In this document: positions 21,100 to 31,614 of the stretch, piece after piece
How the letters are laid out: every line of letters begins with the position of its first letter
Position numbering within the stretch: position 1 is the first letter of the stretch
From: Molossus alvarezi
Lineage: Eukaryota; Chordata; Mammalia; Chiroptera; Molossidae
Length of the DNA stretch: 64,000 bases
Reading direction: 5' to 3'
Assembly (NCBI GenBank): GCA_037176705.1
Contig: CM073895.1
Location: forward strand, 6,596,551-6,660,550
Notes under the pieces: generated by a model
The model's input: the letters and a program-made list of their open reading frames with translations, nothing else
Databases searched by the model: none
Told to the model about the DNA's origin: nothing
Position numbers and translations under genes: made by a program

Positions 21100-22670
21100 C
21101 AAAGAGCCACATTTGGTGCTTAGAATTCTGCCTGGCAGGCAGTAGGCACATGATACACGTGTTGAGCAAATGAAGGACTGAAGTTCGTCTCGAGCAGGGC
21201 GCAGAAAGTTGTGGAAGCAGGTGCCCTGCTGAGCTCACCGGTGTCGCGGTGCCCGAGCCCGGTGGGTGCGGCGCGGTGGAAGGACACCAGCCAGCAGCTG
21301 GTCGGACAGTGTAAGTCTGGCCTCAATGCTATTCCCGGCAGTTCCTCTGATTCACAGCTGTCCCAGAAACAGTCATGGCTGTGTCAATAAATATTGGTGA
21401 CTCTGAGTGACCTCTCCCTCTCACAAGGCCGTCGGGCCTTCCTGCCCCTCCAGAGACCCAGTGGGAACCATTGTTACTGTGGCCAGCCCGTGAGTCCTGG
21501 CCGGTGCAGGGCCTCGGAGCAGGAATGGCCTGTGAGCGGGTAATCCAGGAAGGGCTTGCTGCACCCTAGCTCTGCATTCTCACCCAGAAATCCCAGACCC
21601 CCTGGAAACTCGTGAGCACGGGTGCGAGGGAGGCTGAGACCCAGAAACAGCCAAAAAGATGCTCAACTGGGACACTGCCCTTCCTCCCATACCATGCCTG
21701 GGGCCCCTTTGCCCCCCTCCATGTTATAAAGGGACAGTAGCATGTCTCAGACGGACAGGACAGGTGGAGACAAGCTTCCCTCGCTCTGTGCGTGACCGTC
21801 ACTTTCTAGGTTCAGACTGAGTGAGAGTTCAAAGTATTTCCTCAATCGCGTCCCCTTTACAGGGTGGCAGATCTTACTGGGAAAGAAAAGGGTAATTGTG
21901 AGCACACAGGGTTGTGTCGGTTCCTTAATTCAAGTTCAAAATATATGGATTGTGCGCTCTGGGGAATTAGGGGACACGACCAGCCCAGGGCAGGCTTGGC
22001 CTCTGTAGAACAGGGTCAGGGCTGTGGTGGGCTAGCTGAAGTCCCACCGGAGGGATTAGGAAGACAAAAGGGATGTGCAACCGGGCACCGTGAGGAATTT
22101 AATTCTTGAATTAAAGCAAAATAAGGAGAGCAGCTAATTTTAGGGACTATTGGGGAATTAAATTATGCATTGCATATTATATAATACTTGTACATCAGAG
22201 TTAAATTCTTGGGTATAAAAATGGGATTGTGGTCCCGAAGGAGACTGTCCTTGATCTTAGAAAACACTTGCTTAAATATTCAGGAGGGGACTGTCATTGT
22301 GTCTGCAAGTGACGCGAGTGCCCAGGTGTTCACTGAGGAGGTGGACACTGTCACTGCGCACAGGAAGGAGCCGGGCAAAGCAGGGCGAGGGCACAGGACA
22401 GAGGCAGCCAGGCAAGGGCCCGAGGAGGCTGCAGGAGCAGGCTGAGGGCGTGGCAGTGAGCACAGCTGCAGAGACTCAGGCGATCCCCGGGAGGTAGAAT
22501 TCACAAGGCCTGGCGCTGGCTGGTACGTGGGGAGAGGGCATAGTGGGGTCGAGAGAGCTCCCGCTTTGTGATGTGACAACCAGGTACCACCGTCAGAGGC
22601 TCCTGGGGAGAAGCAGACTCCCAGCGGGAGATGGGCAGGGACTCAGGGGCTTGGTTACAGACATCCAAGT
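21100..22670. other. Gene-free sequence with an AT-rich core
   Basis: GC-rich on the left. At 22,090-22,280 it is AT-rich, with a TTTAATTC/GAATTAAA palindrome and a 'ttatgcattgcata' block. From about 22170 ('tcagagttaaattcttggg', 'gggattgtgg', 'gagactgtccttgatctta') it resembles a dispersed old mammalian repeat I cannot name. No exon recognised. Confidence 0.4.
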
Positions 22671-22695
22671 TTGGGGCTTGTGGGGCATTTTAATT

Positions 22696-22957
22696 TTTAT
22701 TTTTTTATTTTTATTTTTTATCCTCACCCGAGGATATTTTTCCATTTTTTGTACAGATAGGGTGGGAGGGAGAGAGAGGAAGGGAGAGAGAGAGAGAAAC
22801 ATCAACATGAAGGGACACATCGAGTGGCTGCCACCCGCACGACCAACCAGGGCCGGGGACAAACTGCAACCGAAGTACGTGCCCTTAGCGGGAACCGAAC
22901 CCGGGTCTCTCCGGACCGCAGGCCGACGCTCTAACTGCTGAGCCAAACTGGCCAGGG
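22696..22957 (-). mobile_element. VES SINE (group A), full length
   Basis: Reversed young-type VES. Perfect 19-base target duplication CTTGTGGGGCATTTTAATT at 22677-22695 and 22958-22976. Its B box, read on the minus strand, has the group A form GGTTCGGTTCC. Confidence 0.97.
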
Positions 22958-22979
22958 CTTGTGGGGCATTTTAATTCGA

Positions 22980-23430
22980 GTCCCAAGAATTTTCCCAAAT
23001 AATGGTGAGACCAGAACACTAACCTCAGTAATGCCAGCCAGGCATGCCAGACACCGCAGAGGTGGGGTCTGGACAGGACAGACAGGGAACAGAACCTATG
23101 TGGCTACCCATCCTGCGTCTGTTTTCACCGGTTCCTCTCCACGTGCCCGGGGGCTGGGCAGGCCTGGGATCACAACATTCTCCCCCGCACAGGGCCCTCA
23201 ACCTGAGCCAGGATTCCGAGATGCCACCCACCTCCTGTCACTGGTCATAAAGGGTCTGAATTCCCGGAACTCGAAGGAAACGAAGCCACACATTTAGCCT
23301 GGGTTTCCTACCTCCCCACGTGTCGTGTTTATTTTTCATTAGGGCAATGCCAGGTGGCTTGGTCAGGTGGGAGTGGCCAACCTCAGGGACACTGGGTGCC
23401 TGGTCCCTTCCCAGCTACCTGGGGATGAAG
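22980..23430. other. Gene-free unique sequence
   Basis: No exon or repeat recognised. Confidence 0.35.
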
Positions 23431-23434
23431 CCCT

Positions 23435-23502
23435 TTCCCCATTGTTTAGTCATTCAGCACCTACCATGTTCCATTCAAGATGCTGGCAATATAACAGTAA
23501 GC
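23435..23502 (-). mobile_element. L2-like fragment before a poly(A) run
   Basis: 'tagtcattcagcacctacca' and 'agatgctggcaatataacag' follow the reversed L2 3' end. An 18-base A run (23503-23520) follows. Confidence 0.45.
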
Positions 23503-23611
23503 AAAAAAAAAAAAAAAAAAGTCCAATCTATAGCAATAATATATTATTGAGGTAAATCATTATTATACAATGATTAGTATAGTATAGTATAATATATAAA
23601 ATGGGTAAGTG

Positions 23612-23825
23612 TATGGTCATGCCTACCATTTATTGAGCACTCCACATATACCAGGCACTATGCTGAGAGCTTTCTGTCTCCTGTAACTTTCACAACCACC
23701 TTTGTGTAGTATTAACTCCATTTGACAGTTGGGACAACAGTTGGGACAACAATTAGAAAAGCTAGGTGCTTGCCCAAAGTCAAAGAGCAGGGTTTGAACC
23801 CAGACCTGGAGCCCATGCTCCTACC
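23612..23825 (-). mobile_element. MIR SINE, near full length
   Basis: Reversed MIR: 'taccatttattgagcactcc', 'ccaggcactatgctgagagc', 'tccatttgacag', 'cttgcccaaagtcaaagagc', 'gggtttgaacccagacctgg'. Inside it 'cagttgggacaa' is duplicated in tandem (23727-23750). Confidence 0.85.
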
Positions 23826-23829
23826 TGTA

Positions 23830-24120
23830 GGCCTGTAGCCTCCAGTTCACCCCTTGGCAGGTAGGAGTTAAGGGGTTTGAGGCTCGATCTTGGTTCCAGT
23901 CCAGCTCTATCCTCAGAGGTCCGGGCTTCTGTGGCCTGTGGATCCCGGGCTCCTCCTTGCACCTAGTTCTGACTCAGGATCCCTGCATCAGGGCTGGCTC
24001 AGCCCCTCTGCTCCGCAGCTAGCCCACCCAGAGGGATGGGGAGAGGGCGCCGCCCAGGGACCAATGCCTTAGGCGCAGGGGGCATAGAGTTGCAAATGTT
24101 GTAAGGGACATACTTGCACT
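23830..24120. other. Gene-free unique sequence
   Basis: No exon or repeat recognised. Confidence 0.3.
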
Positions 24121-24137
24121 AAAAAGTGATTTTTTTT

Positions 24138-24371
24138 GCCCTGGCCGGATTTGCTCAGTGGTTAGAGCATTGGCCCGTGGACCAGAGTTACAGGTTCGAT
24201 TCCAGTCAAGGGCACGTACCTTGGTTGCAGTTCCGTCCCCGCCCTGTGCAGGAGGCAACCAATCGATGTGGCTCTCTCACATCAATATTTCTCTCTCTCT
24301 CCCTCTCCCATTCTATCTGAAGATAAATGGAAAAAGTGTCCTCGGGTAAGGATTTAAAAACAAAAATAAAT
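24138..24371 (+). mobile_element. VES SINE (group B)
   Basis: Complete head with B box GGTTCGATTCC, body, CT stretch and a tail ending in AAAAATAAAT. Target duplication AAAAAGTGATTT at 24121-24132 and 24372-24383; a few extra T lie between the left copy and the head. Confidence 0.94.
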
Positions 24372-24383
24372 AAAAAGTGATTT

Positions 24384-25250
24384 GTTGTTTATGTGGAATT
24401 CAAATTGAACTGGGCGTCCATTTTCACTTGCTAGATCTGACACTGTGAGTGCAGCCTCTACGTCAAGAAACTTCTCCTCCGCGCTCACTTTCTGTGCTGT
24501 GCCGGTAAGTGCCCAACAACAGCTGTTGGGGGAAAGGTACCTGTAGATATATGTACATACGTGTACTACAAATAAGTGCTTGACTACTCCCTAGCTTACC
24601 AAAAAATACGAGCTCATGTCACTGAAGAGCGAGCGTAGTACTGACATGAAGGTTGATTGATAATGGCATTTATGTTAATGAATAGGGAACAGTGAAATAA
24701 TGAAGATGTTTATTAGAACTTTATTTATTTATTTTTGCTGAATTGAATAACAGTGTTTGAATACCGGAAGATTTTTTTTTTTTTAATCTTTTTGTGTAAT
24801 TCACAATGTAATGACTAGAAAAACACAACTCACTTTCAAGTTCAATCTGCATTAGCGTTTCCTCCATCACTCTCCTAAATCTAGAAAACCAACAGAACAG
24901 TAAAGCAAGCCCTGACTAATAGTGTTTGCCAATTTCCACGGTGTAAATACTTCCATGGCTGATTTCAAGCTACCAGTGTGACCTCGCCGCTACCTATTGT
25001 TTCCACCACACAGACCCAAGAGACATAAATAACCTTAAGAGCATAGATAACAATAAAATGTAGTAAAATAATTAGGAAGTGATGAGGTCTGAGTACTTAT
25101 TAGCTTTGTTTTCAATATAATCCGTTTAATCGTAAGTTTATAGAATTCCATTGTTAACGATGGCTATGTTCAACCACTGGCTCACGAAATTCCTGAAAAC
25201 TGAACCTTCAACTCTCATGAGCTGGTAGGAGCTGGCTCCGACATTCCGGG
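24384..25250. other. AT-rich gene-free block
   Basis: Clearly AT-rich compared with its surroundings and nearly free of CpG. Opens with 'ggaattcaaattgaactggg', and contains a T run at 24772-24784. No frame over 60 aa. It could be a conserved non-coding segment or an ancient repeat; I cannot decide. Confidence 0.4.
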
Positions 25251-25710
25251 GCGCTCACAGCTCACTGCCCTGCAGGTCTGGAGGGTCAGCTCTACCATCC
25301 GTCTTCAAAATCAGGAAGCTGAGGCTCAGAGGCCACAGGGAGGGGCCTGCGCCCAGAGGCTCTGACGCCAAGATGACCTTAGATTCGCACCAGTCCCTCG
25401 AGCTGGGCGGAGGTGAGCAAGGCCCGAACCAGTGTGCCGAGGCGGGAGGGGTGGTGGTGTCAGGAGTTCGTGCACACACTTCTCCCAGCCTGACGTGGCC
25501 TCCAGACTTCGAGCCCCCGCATGTGGAATCCACCAGAACAAAGTCAACAGGAAGCCTTCCAAAGAAGATAAGGGGGCGCAGGCAGCCCTCGGCCACGACA
25601 CCACCACAAGACAACACAGGAAAGATCGAGCCGCCTGTGTCTGAAGGAGGGACCACGTCTCATAACCCAAATGCTAAAACTCTCCAACCAAAAACAGTTT
25701 AAAAAGGCGG
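25251..25710. other. Gene-free sequence with a MIR trace
   Basis: 25275-25345 resembles the reversed core of MIR ('tcaaaatcaggaagctgagg'). The overlapping frames of 109-133 aa on both strands show no domain. Confidence 0.35.
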
Positions 25711-25711
25711 G

Positions 25712-25950
25712 CCAGGCCTCCGAGTTCCTCCACCTCAGGACTGCTGACATGTGGGAAGGATAATTCTGTAAGGTACTGGAAGGGAAGCTGCCCTGGGCAT
25801 TGGAGGAAGCTTAGCAGCACCCCTGGCCTGTAGCAATCCCTCCCATCCCCAATGGGACAACTAAAAGTGTTTCAGACATTGCCAAGTATCCTGGGGAGGA
25901 GGGGGACACAAACCACCCCATGCTGAGAATCACCCGGCTTGGGAAAGGAG
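25712..25950 (-). mobile_element. MER20 (hAT-Charlie) element
   Basis: Reverse of MER20 in order: 'cgagttcctccacctcagga', 'aaggataattctgtaaggta', 'ttagcagcacccctggcctg', 'agtgtttcagacattgccaa', 'atgctgagaatcacc'. Near full length. MER20 copies are known to carry regulatory sites in some placental mammals; nothing here shows activity. Confidence 0.8.
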
Positions 25951-25954
25951 GGGC

Positions 25955-26670
25955 AGGGAGGAGCCCAGCTCGGAACAGGTGCATGGAGGTCAAGGCTAGT
26001 GAATGGGCTATGTGCACCCTCAGCCCGAGTTGTCCCTGGATGCTGGCTGGGCAATGAGAAGCCCTGGCGAGTGTGGAGGGCCCAGGGAACTCCCAGAAAA
26101 CAAAACATTTAGCAAAACACACTCCAACTGATTCTCCAGCCTTGAGGCTCAAGGTCTGGGCTTCTCCCCGCCTGCGAGCCATAGGGATTTGTGCGAGGAC
26201 GAGATCAGGAACATTAGGCTTCTTTCAGACTGGTACCCCTTCCTTCTCTCATCGATTTCACAGCTGGGCAGTCCGCCACCCCTTCCTTCGCTCGCCGTGT
26301 CTCTCATCGATTTCACAGCCGGGTGCTGGGGACGCACAGGGGAGAGAGGTGGAGACCCTGCCCTCTGTCTTCACGTCCGTCTCCCCTGCTGGAACCAAAG
26401 CGCCAAGCGGACAAGAACGGTGATTCTTGCACAGCCCCTAGCAGGTGCTCGAAATATACCTGTCAGTGGAGAAACGGAGACAAGAATTTTCAGCTTGGCT
26501 GGAGGGAGGGGAACAGATATACAAACGGATGGTTTACATGGGGCCAAGAAAAACTTCATGGACACCTGGGCTGAATGCGAAAGGACTGCAGGAGCTGGAC
26601 AGTGAGGAGCGCCAGGCAGAGGGCGCGGCCTGGGGCAGACGTGTAGGTGAGCGAGGGCATGGCGGGCTGA
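25955..26670. other. Gene-free unique sequence with a short duplication
   Basis: 'ccccttccttctctcatcga' near 26237 and 'ccccttccttcgctcgccgt' near 26279 start a local tandem duplication of roughly 42-62 bases that both include 'ctcatcgatttcacagc.ggg'. No exon recognised. Confidence 0.45.
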
Positions 26671-26775
26671 GCGTATTCGTTCTTATTGCTGCTGCAACAA
26701 ATCACCAGGTCGTGGCTTCAGACAACATGACTTTATTCTCTTCTACTTCTGGAGGTCAAACCCAGTCTTACTGGG

Positions 26776-27445
26776 TGTTTTGGACTGAATTGTGTCCCCC
26801 CCACCCCAAATTCCTACATTAAAGTCCTAACCTCCATGATTATATTTGGAGAAAGGGCATTTAAAGAACTAATTAAGCCCTGGCCGGTTTGGCTCAGCGG
26901 TTAGAGAGTCGGCCTGCGGTCCAGAGAGACCCGGGTTCGGTTCCCGCTAAGGGCATGTATCTCGGTTGCAGTTTGTCCCTGGCCCTGGTTGGTCGTGCGG
27001 GTGGCAGCCACTCAATGTGTCCCTTTCACGTCGATGTTTCTCTCTCTCCCTCTCTCTCCCTCTCTCTCCCTCCCACTCTATCTGAACAAAAAAATGGAAA
27101 AATGTCCTCAGGTGAGGATAAAAAAAATAAAAATAAATAAAGAACTAATTAAGGTTAAATGAGGTCATAAATAAGGGCACTGATTTAATAGGACTGGTGT
27201 CCTTATAAGAAGAGGAAGAAATATTAAAGGGACCACACACACACACAACGAAGAGAGAAGATGTCATGTGAGGACACAGTGAGAAGGCAGCCGTCTTCAA
27301 GCTAGGAAGAGAGACCTCATCATACACTGGATTTTCTGGCATATTGATCTTGAACTTCCAGCCTCCACAATAGTGAGAAATAATTGTTTAAAAAAGTCTC
27401 CCAGTCCGTGGTATTTGGTTATGGCGGGCCAAGCAGATAAATACT
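26776..27445 (+). mobile_element. MaLR solo LTR (inner), with 5-bp target duplication
   Basis: Plus-oriented MLT1-type LTR: starts 'tgttttggactgaattgtgt', continues 'gactggtgtccttataagaa', ends 'tggttatggcgggccaagca'. Flanked by CTGGG at 26771-26775 and 27446-27450, the 5-bp duplication expected of ERVL-MaLR integration. It carries a young SINE and a short (CA)n (27234-27247). No internal retroviral genes remain. Confidence 0.85.
26877..27138 (+). mobile_element. VES SINE (group A) nested in the inner LTR
   Basis: Complete group A copy with a perfect 14-base target duplication AAAGAACTAATTAA at 26863-26876 and 27139-27152. It is the last of three insertions in this nest. Confidence 0.97.
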
Positions 27446-27794
27446 CTGGGCTAAAATCGAGGTGTCAGGAGGGCTATGTTGCTTTTGGAGGCTCTAGGGG
27501 AGGATCCGTGGCCTTGCCTGTTGCAGCTTCTGGGGCCCCTGCATTCCTTGGCTCTGGTCCTTGCTCAGCCTCTGTTCCCACGGTCACATCTCCACCTCTG
27601 ACGTGGACCCTCCTCTCTCCTCTCATGAGGATCCTTGACATTACATGGGACCCACCTGGATAATCCCAGAGAATCTCCCCACTCGAGGTCTTGAACGCTC
27701 ATCACATCTGCAGAACCCTTTTTTGCCACGTGAGATCACGTAGTCGCAGGTCCTGGAAACAGGGACATCTACCACACTGAGTTCAGCCAAAGAG

Positions 27795-30105
27795 AAGCTT
27801 GTGTGTGCGAAGGTGGGACTGTGTTGGGACTTGGGGGGCCATAAGGATGCAGAAAAAATCTGGGGTCAAGACCTTGTGTACTAGGCCTAGGTTTAAAAAA
27901 CTCAACTTGAACTGGTCCCTCCTGAGGACACCCAAGCCATTTCCAGCAGGGCGAAGCAGCAGCAATAACCCCCGTAGGCATGTCCCTCACTTAACGGTGC
28001 CAGAACCCCAACTCATACCAGCTTACGAGGCGGGGGTTGGGGGAAACCTACTCGTTTATATCTGAAAATGTCATGCATGGGCCAGCTTCAGCTTCAGGTA
28101 CATTAAGATCCAGGAGTTCAAATGACATCATCAGGTCGCCACCTTTCTCCCATCTCTAAGACAAAGTCCTCTCTGTAAGCAGGGAATGGGGGTCATCAGA
28201 AAGGCGAAGCCTCCTGACCTTCCAGCTCAGCAACCCTCAGAAAAGACAGCAGCTGCCCAGCAACTCTGCCCCCCCCAATAAAAAGTACCTGGGATGGTTC
28301 TGATTGGCCAGCTGGGGTCATGTGTTTATCCCTAAACCAATCACTGCAGTCAAAAGTTTGGGTGGGTACCTTGATTGGCAGGCTCTGAGTCATGGCCCCA
28401 CCCTGAGGAGAGGAGGGCGGGGTCTTGGAAATACTGGAGACAGAGGAGGCGCCGGGCCAGCAGGGACAGCAGTGTCCCATGCTGGGGCGTCCTGGTTGAG
28501 CCCCACCCAGGTTTAGCTCCAGGAGATGCCCAAACTCCAAGGAAGCCTTGAGTGGACCTTGCGGTCCCTGAAATCATGTAACAATGATGTTAAAAGTACA
28601 GTCTCAACTAAAAGACATGTCTGGTGGATTAAAGGAAGTGTTGCTAGAAGGTAAATTCCAACACACCAGGCCTAGGTGGGGGCACATCTGCGGCATCCAG
28701 CGGGCGCTTAGCAGATGCTTTTCGATGGCTGTAGGCTATTAGAGGGCAGGACCAAAATACTTCTCATCTTCGAAAAATAAAAACGGGCTTGTATCCGGCG
28801 CCACATCCCCTGGGAGCTTGGGGAAGAGCATCTATTCTACAAAAATACTCTGAGGTGCCTCCCGCGTGCCTGGCACTGTGTGGGGCACTGCAGGGCAGTG
28901 CAGATGGCAGTTCCTGGGCACCTCATCCCACCCTCCCACTCCTGCCCAGCCCGGCCCAGCCTCCCCACCCTGTCCTCACCCTGACCCAGCAAGCCGGCCT
29001 TGGCCAGCCTGACCCGTTTTGCCTTCTAAGTAGAAACAGGCTTCGGCAAAGGAAAGTTGGCTCAGGGCAGAACCCGGTGACCCTGGATCCCTGTTCACCT
29101 CTGACCAAGAAGAAAAGCTGCGTTTATCAGAAAGCTGCTGAGAGCCAGGGGTGGGGGGGCCCTGAGAACACTGAGGGGGTGGGGGAGGGATGTGGGGAGA
29201 ATAGAGAAGTTCTGAATCACAGGATCTTATTCATGGGGGCAGACGTGGCCACAGGATGGGATGGGGCGGGGGCGGGGAGAGGTGGGCCTACGCTGAGGGC
29301 AGGCTGTGCAGCCACAGGCCTTCCTCACTCCCCACCCGAGTGCGTGGCATTTCCGAAGAAGAGGAAGACAGTGCCCTCTCCCAGATCAAGGGTGTGTGGA
29401 CATGGTCCCAGGCCTGGAGGGGTGAGCTGGCCTAGTCTGTGGGGGTAAATGAGTCAACAGCCCTGTGGAGCCACCTGAAACTTGCGATCACACTCCCAGG
29501 GGGCCAGAGTCGTGGCCTTGGCAGAGCCATGGGGCAAATGTCCCCACCTGGCAGGTCGAGGCAGGGCAGGTCCCAGCAGGCCTGGCCCCAGCAAACCTGC
29601 TGCTGACTGGGCAACCATAGCCCAGAGATGGAAACCCCCACCCGTGGCCAGCCACTGGCCACACCACTCGAAAAAGGAAAGTCTCCCGCTGGTTAGAGAC
29701 TTTAGACTTCAGAGGTCGGGATTAATTCACAGATTGGTGTGTAGAGGTCTCTAGAAAGGCCTAGAGGAGGCCTGGAGGCTGGAGGGGCCTGGAGACAGCT
29801 GGTCAGCACGCCGGTCCAAGGGCAGCCCCCAGGTTGAGGATGGTGGGCTCCCTCTGGCCTGGAGCCTGGGCCAGCAGCGGAAAACTTCTAGGGAAGGGGA
29901 TCTCTGAGCCCAGAGAGAACGCCTCCAAAATTCCTCGGGCTTTTTCTTCCCTGGTCAACCGAGCATCTATTTATAGATGTGGAAATATGCGTGGAGAAAG
30001 AACTGGAAGGAAATACACGAAATGTTAACATGTTCTTCTTCTTTTCCTTATTGGTATTGTCTTACAGAAAAATAAATATGACTCTCGAGATAAGGAAAAA
30101 GATAG
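27795..30105. other. Gene-free unique sequence
   Basis: Mostly GC-rich with no recognisable exon. An L2-like fragment ('cgtgcctggcactgtgtggg', 28830-28900) and a G-rich stretch at 29148-29200 are present. The 219-aa frame 28789-29448 overlaps the L2-like part and shows no domain. From 29930 the base composition turns AT-rich. Confidence 0.4.
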
Positions 30106-30109
30106 TTTT

Positions 30110-30500
30110 AAAGTCTAGCTAATCTTGACATAAGGACTCATGCTTGTTGTAAAAAAGTGCAAAGAAGAAACTGGAAATCACCTACAGTGCATTTCGCAGT
30201 GTTTTCCTTTTTGCTGTTTCTCTCACGCAGACGTCTCGGGCGCAGCTATGATCGTTGCACATTATTGCGAAACTTTCCTGTGACCACAAAGTCATCACAG
30301 GGTTATGCATTTCAAAACGTCCATCCAATATTTGTGCAGTAGCATATATAGGCAGCTTCCAAGGCTTCGCTGTTATAAATAACGCTGTCCTGAACATCTT
30401 CGTAGGGAAAAGTCTCCCTGCTTTTGAGATGACTGTCTTCCATCAAATTCTCGAATTTCCAGATACGGGATTATGGTGTGAAAGGTCGCCACACACAAAG
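30110..30500 (-). mobile_element. Old L1-like fragment
   Basis: 'aaagtgcaaagaagaaactg', 'aaatcacct' and 'ttataaataacgctgtcctg' with 'aacatcttcgta' follow the reversed 3' portion of old L1M-type elements. Strongly diverged. Confidence 0.5.
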
Positions 30501-30582
30501 CAACAAGGTGAACTTGAACCCACGTTAGTCTCACCCCCAGATCTCCATCTTTAATGCTAACAAATGGTATTAAAAGAAAAAT

Positions 30583-30655
30583 GGCCAGTTTGGCTCAGCA
30601 GTTGAGCGTCGGCCTGCGGACCAGAGAGTCCCGGGTTCAGTTCCCTCTGGGGAAA
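30583..30655 (+). mobile_element. VES SINE head only
   Basis: 'ggccagtttggctcagcagt' to 'gggttcagttccctctgggg' is the tRNA-like head of VES, with the B box altered to GGTTCAGTTCC. No body or tail follows, and I see no target duplication. Confidence 0.75.
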
Positions 30656-30659
30656 GGAG

Positions 30660-31435
30660 GCTTTGCTGGGGACGGGGCAAAGGTGGGCTCTCTGCTGCCT
30701 CCCCGACCCTCCCCGCACCCAACTCACCCAACACACTGGTTTGTAGTGTTAATAGGAGCGCCCTCTGTGAGCCCAGCACTGGCCACGTTGCACGGGATGC
30801 TGCGGAGGAACAGGAGAATGGAAAGACTCCCCGGGGTCATTGGGGAGCTAAGATTTGTGCAAATGAGCGGCTTGGCCAGGAGGGAGAAAGCCCTGTACCA
30901 GGGGTGGGATGGCACATTCTTAACTCGCTCCCCTTTCAAGTCGCCAGTCTCCCACCCCACCCTCCCGACCTCCTTCTGCCGCTGCCTCCTTCCACTCCCT
31001 CCCAGGTTCCCATTTTTCTGTGGGGACTACAGCACCCTCTCCCGACCAGGGAAGGCTGCCCCCTTACTCCAGGGACGAGTGACTTCCTGTCACAGCCAGA
31101 CTGCAGAGGCTAATGTGTCCTGGGTGGCTGGTCCCCAGCAGAGAGGCAGCTCTCACCCACACACGCACACTGTCACATCGCACACACGCACAGGCTGGCA
31201 CGCTCACTCCCTCGCACGCTGACTCATATGCACCCACTCACCCTGCCTCTGCTGGTGGCTCAGAACACGGTGCCCTTGCTGACCCACACCGAGGAGGCGC
31301 GGGAGGACAAACTCCTTCCCAGCCGGGAGAAGCTGGCAGAGGGCCGAGGGCCTCATGGAGGGCTAGCCGTTGCCCACAGTGAAATGGGAGAGCCCCCGGC
31401 CTCAGTGGCCTCTCCCCTCCATGAGACAGGGGCCA
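30660..31435. other. Gene-free sequence holding the left inverted-repeat arm
   Basis: GC-rich. A CA-rich imperfect tract runs from 31156 to 31250. The 222-aa frame 30554-31222 begins upstream of the SINE head and has no domain. The left arm of an inverted duplication lies at 31215-31300. Confidence 0.45.
31215..31300 (+). repeat. Left arm of inverted duplication
   Basis: 31262-31289 is the exact reverse complement of 32061-32088 (28 bases). One mismatch further, 31291-31295 also pairs with 32055-32059. Outside the core, 31219-31260 matches the reverse complement of about 32090-32140 with gaps. Confidence 0.85.
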
Positions 31436-31439
31436 CACA

Positions 31440-31610
31440 CAGGCTGAGAGGAGTGATCCAGGCCCGAGTCCTAGCTTCGTGTGAGACTAGACTCTGAGCT
31501 CAGTTTCCTTATCTGCAGGTGTAGCACCTGCCTTACAGGAAGGCCGGGCCGCTCCGTGGCATCATGCCTGCTCAGCAGGATGCAGGTCACACACTGCGGA
31601 TGCTCGGCGA
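31440..31610 (+). mobile_element. MIR SINE fragment
   Basis: 'gatccaggcccgagtcctag' followed by 'ctcagtttccttatctgcag' and 'gtagcacctgccttacagg' follow MIR in forward order. Confidence 0.55.
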
Positions 31611-31614
31611 GTGG

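Larger units (their letters stand above)
26672..27790 (-). mobile_element. MaLR LTR (outer), split by another LTR
   Basis: Left piece 26672-26775 and right piece 27446-27790 together form one reversed MLT1-type LTR. Left: 'gcaacaaatcaccaggtcgt', 'ttctggaggtcaaacccagt'. Right: 'ggctaaaatcgaggtgtcag', 'gaggctctaggggaggatcc', 'gacccacctggataatccca'. The two pieces join at CTGGG, which is repeated at both junctions. Confidence 0.85.

Noticed and set aside
30554..31222. 222-aa plus frame
   Set aside because: Its start lies next to a VES SINE head that it then crosses; no domain.
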